DNA of 6,676 bases from Phycisphaerae bacterium (GTDB lineage Bacteria; Planctomycetota; Phycisphaerae; UBA1845). Numbering within the stretch: the first letter of the stretch is position 1; the number at the start of each line of letters is the position of its first letter. Below the pieces are notes generated by a model, which did not search any database, had not been told where the DNA came from, and saw only the letters and a program-made list of their open reading frames with translations. The DNA lies in contig BQJS01000229.1 of NCBI GenBank assembly GCA_021604825.1, positions 1 to 6,676 on the forward strand. The letters run 5' to 3'. Of the stretch, positions 4,979 to 6,676 are shown piece after piece. The position numbers and the translations under genes are program-made.

Positions 4979-6445
4979 CTACTCGACGTAACCGAGACTT
5001 CTCAGGGCCCGCATGGTTTTTTCGTCCGCATTGCCTGCGACAGGGCCATGGTTGTGTTTGTCGTTGGCTAGGTGCGTGGGGCGGCCACCCGGGTCGGGAT
5101 CGCCGCGGATCAGTTGGCTGAGTTGGACGAATGCCGGTGACGTATCCAAGACTGGTAGACGCTTCTGTGCAATCGGGTCTTGCTTCAGGTCGAATTGCCA
5201 ACGCTCACGTGGAACATTTGAACGCCCGTGCTGAACGACGGTCTTGGTTACGTTGTTGATTAAAGTACGGTGCAACCCGCCACTACCCCCGCTGTCCAAA
5301 CCTTCGGCGTAGATGTTTCGACTGGAATTCTGCTGATCGAGCTGGGTCCCATCAAGATCGGGCGGAACCGGTAGACCGACAAGAGCCAATATCGTCGGTG
5401 TGATGTCGGCGATTGATGTGACACGATCGCTAGTTCCAGAATTGATCGAGGGGTGTCGAACGATCAGCGGAATGCGAATCACCGCTTCGTTGACATCGTA
5501 ACCATGCGAGAAGTAGGAACGGCCCTCCATCATGTTTTCGCCATGGTCGGATGTGATGATCGTTAAAGGCGATTCTTCAAATTTGAACGCATCAAACGCG
5601 CTCAGCAGTCTTCCAACTTCGCGATCGGTGTAAGCGATTTCCTCGTCGTAGCGATCGACGTATTCGGCACCATCGTTGAGCTCGCCATCGCGGACGTACT
5701 CCGCGATGCGTTCGATCTCGACAGGAATTGGCTCATCGTGAGAGAAATCCGAAGGAGCATCTGACGGGGGGTCATAAGGCCCGTGTGGATCGATGTAATG
5801 CACCCATAAGAAGAACGGGCGTTTCGAATCGCGACGGTCTTGCAGCCATCGAATGGCGGCATCAGTTGTCCGGGATGCGTTGCGCTCCAGCATGTCGGGC
5901 CGATTGGCTTCCGGCTCGTCCACCGTTTCATCATAGCACCCAAACCGTTCGCCAAGACGCGATGCTTCGTTGCCCAGTACAATGTTCGAGACGACGGCAG
6001 CTGTCTCGTATCCGGCACGATGCAAATGGTCAACCACCGTGATCGTGTCGCGACTCATCGGTTGCCATAGCAGACGAACACCGTGCCGATTGGGGTTGTA
6101 TCCGGTCAGCATGCTGACAATGCTGGGGGTGGTTAGTGGGGCGGTTGAATATGCTCGCGTAAAAACGGTGCCGCCCTTTGCGAAGGTGTCCATGTTGGGG
6201 CTGGTATTTCGAGAGTATCCATACATCCCCAAGTGGTCTGGACGAAGCGTGTCGATGGTGACCAATAAGACGTTTCGACCGTTGGCCTCATTGTGGACCG
6301 CCGCACCAAAAAACGCCTGCAACTTGGTGGGGCGTGCCCCTTGGTGTGTCGGTCGTGCTTCACTGCTTTGCGGTGTGGACTCGAACATGATGACGCCCAA
6401 TGCCACCGCAACGATGAGCACTGTAAATGCAATTTTGCGTGTCAC
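4979..6445 (-). CDS. Sulfatase/alkaline-phosphatase-superfamily hydrolase with Thr at the nucleophile position
   Basis: A 488-residue protein starting with GTG. The N-terminus (MTRKIAFTVLIVAVALGVIMF) is a signal peptide or membrane anchor, placing the enzyme outside the cytoplasm. The fold markers are clear: NVLLVTIDTLRPDHLGMYGY (58-77, first metal Asp65), YSTAPLTTPSIVSMLTGYNPNRHGV (99-123), HYIDPHGPY (216-224), TSDHGE (298-303, metal Asp300 and His301), a FSHG histidine (His314), and a family-like ending LRSLGYVE. In classical sulfatases the second block reads CxPSR and its Cys or Ser becomes formylglycine. Here it is Thr105-Thr-Pro-Ser-Ile109, with no Cys or Ser at the nucleophile position and Ile where Arg is expected. 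A Thr nucleophile is known in phospho-transferring relatives such as lipoteichoic acid synthase, so phosphoester or phosphodiester chemistry is a real alternative to sulfate release. An in-frame 21-base spacing to the upstream gene suggests an operon. Superfamily call is firm; substrate is unknown. Confidence 0.88.
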   Translation of the reverse strand: MTRKIAFTVLIVAVALGVIMFESTPQSSEARPTHQGARPTKLQAFFGAAVHNEANGRNVLLVTIDTLRPDHLGMYGYSRNTSPNMDTFAKGGTVFTRAYSTAPLTTPSIVSMLTGYNPNRHGVRLLWQPMSRDTITVVDHLHRAGYETAAVVSNIVLGNEASRLGERFGCYDETVDEPEANRPDMLERNASRTTDAAIRWLQDRRDSKRPFFLWVHYIDPHGPYDPPSDAPSDFSHDEPIPVEIERIAEYVRDGELNDGAEYVDRYDEEIAYTDREVGRLLSAFDAFKFEESPLTIITSDHGENMMEGRSYFSHGYDVNEAVIRIPLIVRHPSINSGTSDRVTSIADITPTILALVGLPVPPDLDGTQLDQQNSSRNIYAEGLDSGGSGGLHRTLINNVTKTVVQHGRSNVPRERWQFDLKQDPIAQKRLPVLDTSPAFVQLSQLIRGDPDPGGRPTHLANDKHNHGPVAGNADEKTMRALRSLGYVE

Positions 6446-6454
6446 GATATGGCA

Positions 6455-6458
6455 CTCC
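6455..6458 (-). promoter_or_regulatory. Ribosome binding site (GGAG) for the GTG-started sulfatase-like gene
   Basis: On the minus strand CTGGAGTGCCATATC precedes the GTG at 6445-6443, placing GGAG nine bases upstream. The GTG also gives the expected short basic N-terminus and hydrophobic anchor, so it is preferred over later starts. Confidence 0.6.
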
Positions 6459-6466
6459 AGAATGCG

Positions 6467-6676
6467 TCAACCACCGTTGCGATCTGATTGTCGCCAGCCC
6501 AAAAACAGCAGCGAAAATCCGAACCACGGATCCAGCATCGATTTTTTTTGACTCCAATCGGGTCCGCGTCCGAGGATGCTACGTCCCCATTGGTCGCCGA
6601 GCGCCTGCCAGAATCCAGTGCATGGCACCCGGTACTTCACGAAACCCGCGCGCTCGGCTCGGCGCGATAGTTCGCG
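6467..6676 (-). CDS. C-terminal fragment of an unidentified protein, possibly a SAM-dependent methyltransferase (5' end outside window)
   Basis: On the minus strand the frame entering at 6676 stays open for 69 codons and ends in TGA at 6469-6467. It reads RELSRRAERAGFVKYRVP, then CTGFWQALGDQWGRSILGRG, an aromatic segment DPWFGFSLLFLGWRQ, and ends NGG. The pattern 'ELxRxAGFxxYRxxPxxGFWQALG' resembles the C-terminal strand and helix of class I methyltransferases, but that is an impression from a short fragment. The stop lies 21 bases before the sulfatase-like start, with that gene's ribosome site in between, so the two are probably one operon. A run of eight A residues on the coding strand (T8 at 6542-6549) falls inside it. 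A frameshift there would give a less protein-like ending, so the frame given is preferred. Confidence 0.6.
   Translation of the reverse strand, partial: RELSRRAERAGFVKYRVPCTGFWQALGDQWGRSILGRGPDWSQKKSMLDPWFGFSLLFLGWRQSDRNGG

Noticed and set aside
6488..6670. 60-codon plus-strand open frame at the right edge
   Set aside because: It overlaps the better-supported minus-strand partial gene, has low-complexity composition (SPAQKQQRKSEP...), and has no ribosome site.

Overview
The window looks like a piece of a planctomycete-type bacterial chromosome. By eye the GC is moderate. The clues are an exported protein ending in a dockerin-like calcium-binding repeat pair of the 'GDLDCDGDIDLADY' style common in Planctomycetota, a sulfatase-superfamily protein, an enolase-superfamily protein, and an octaheme HAO-like cytochrome. 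The taxon is inferred from protein style only; there is no rRNA or other marker. Three of the six complete genes start with TTG or GTG, which makes start assignment non-trivial.

Left part (1-2615, all +): the C-terminal tail of an unidentified, apparently membrane-associated protein runs in from the left edge. It ends 14 bases before the preferred start of a complete octaheme c-type cytochrome of the hydroxylamine oxidoreductase (HAO) family. A 154-residue protein I do not recognise follows 24 bases downstream, so the three probably form one operon. After a 124-base gap comes an Rrf2-family regulator carrying a Cys3-His set spaced as in IscR. It is a plausible Fe-S sensor for the nitrogen-redox operon beside it, though that regulatory link is inferred.

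Middle (2616-4903, all +): a secreted protein has an N-terminal 'NPGFE'-type domain, probably beta-rich, and a C-terminal dockerin-like pair. It is followed 60 bases later by a muconate-lactonizing/dipeptide-epimerase-like member of the enolase superfamily with all its catalytic lysines and metal ligands.

Right part (4904-6676): the enolase-superfamily gene converges on a minus-strand pair. A perfect 21-bp inverted repeat fills nearly the whole 75-base convergent gap, and each of its arms is itself a smaller palindrome. The minus-strand genes are a sulfatase-fold protein with Thr rather than Cys/Ser at the nucleophile position and, 21 bases upstream of it, the C-terminal 69 codons of an unidentified protein running off the right edge.

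The strongest candidate for something under-described is the HAO-like cytochrome, unknown 154-aa protein and Rrf2 regulator cassette. None of the electron-transfer partners of classical ammonia oxidisers (HaoB, c554, cM552) is visible in the window. No tRNA, rRNA, CRISPR array, transposase or phage gene was seen.
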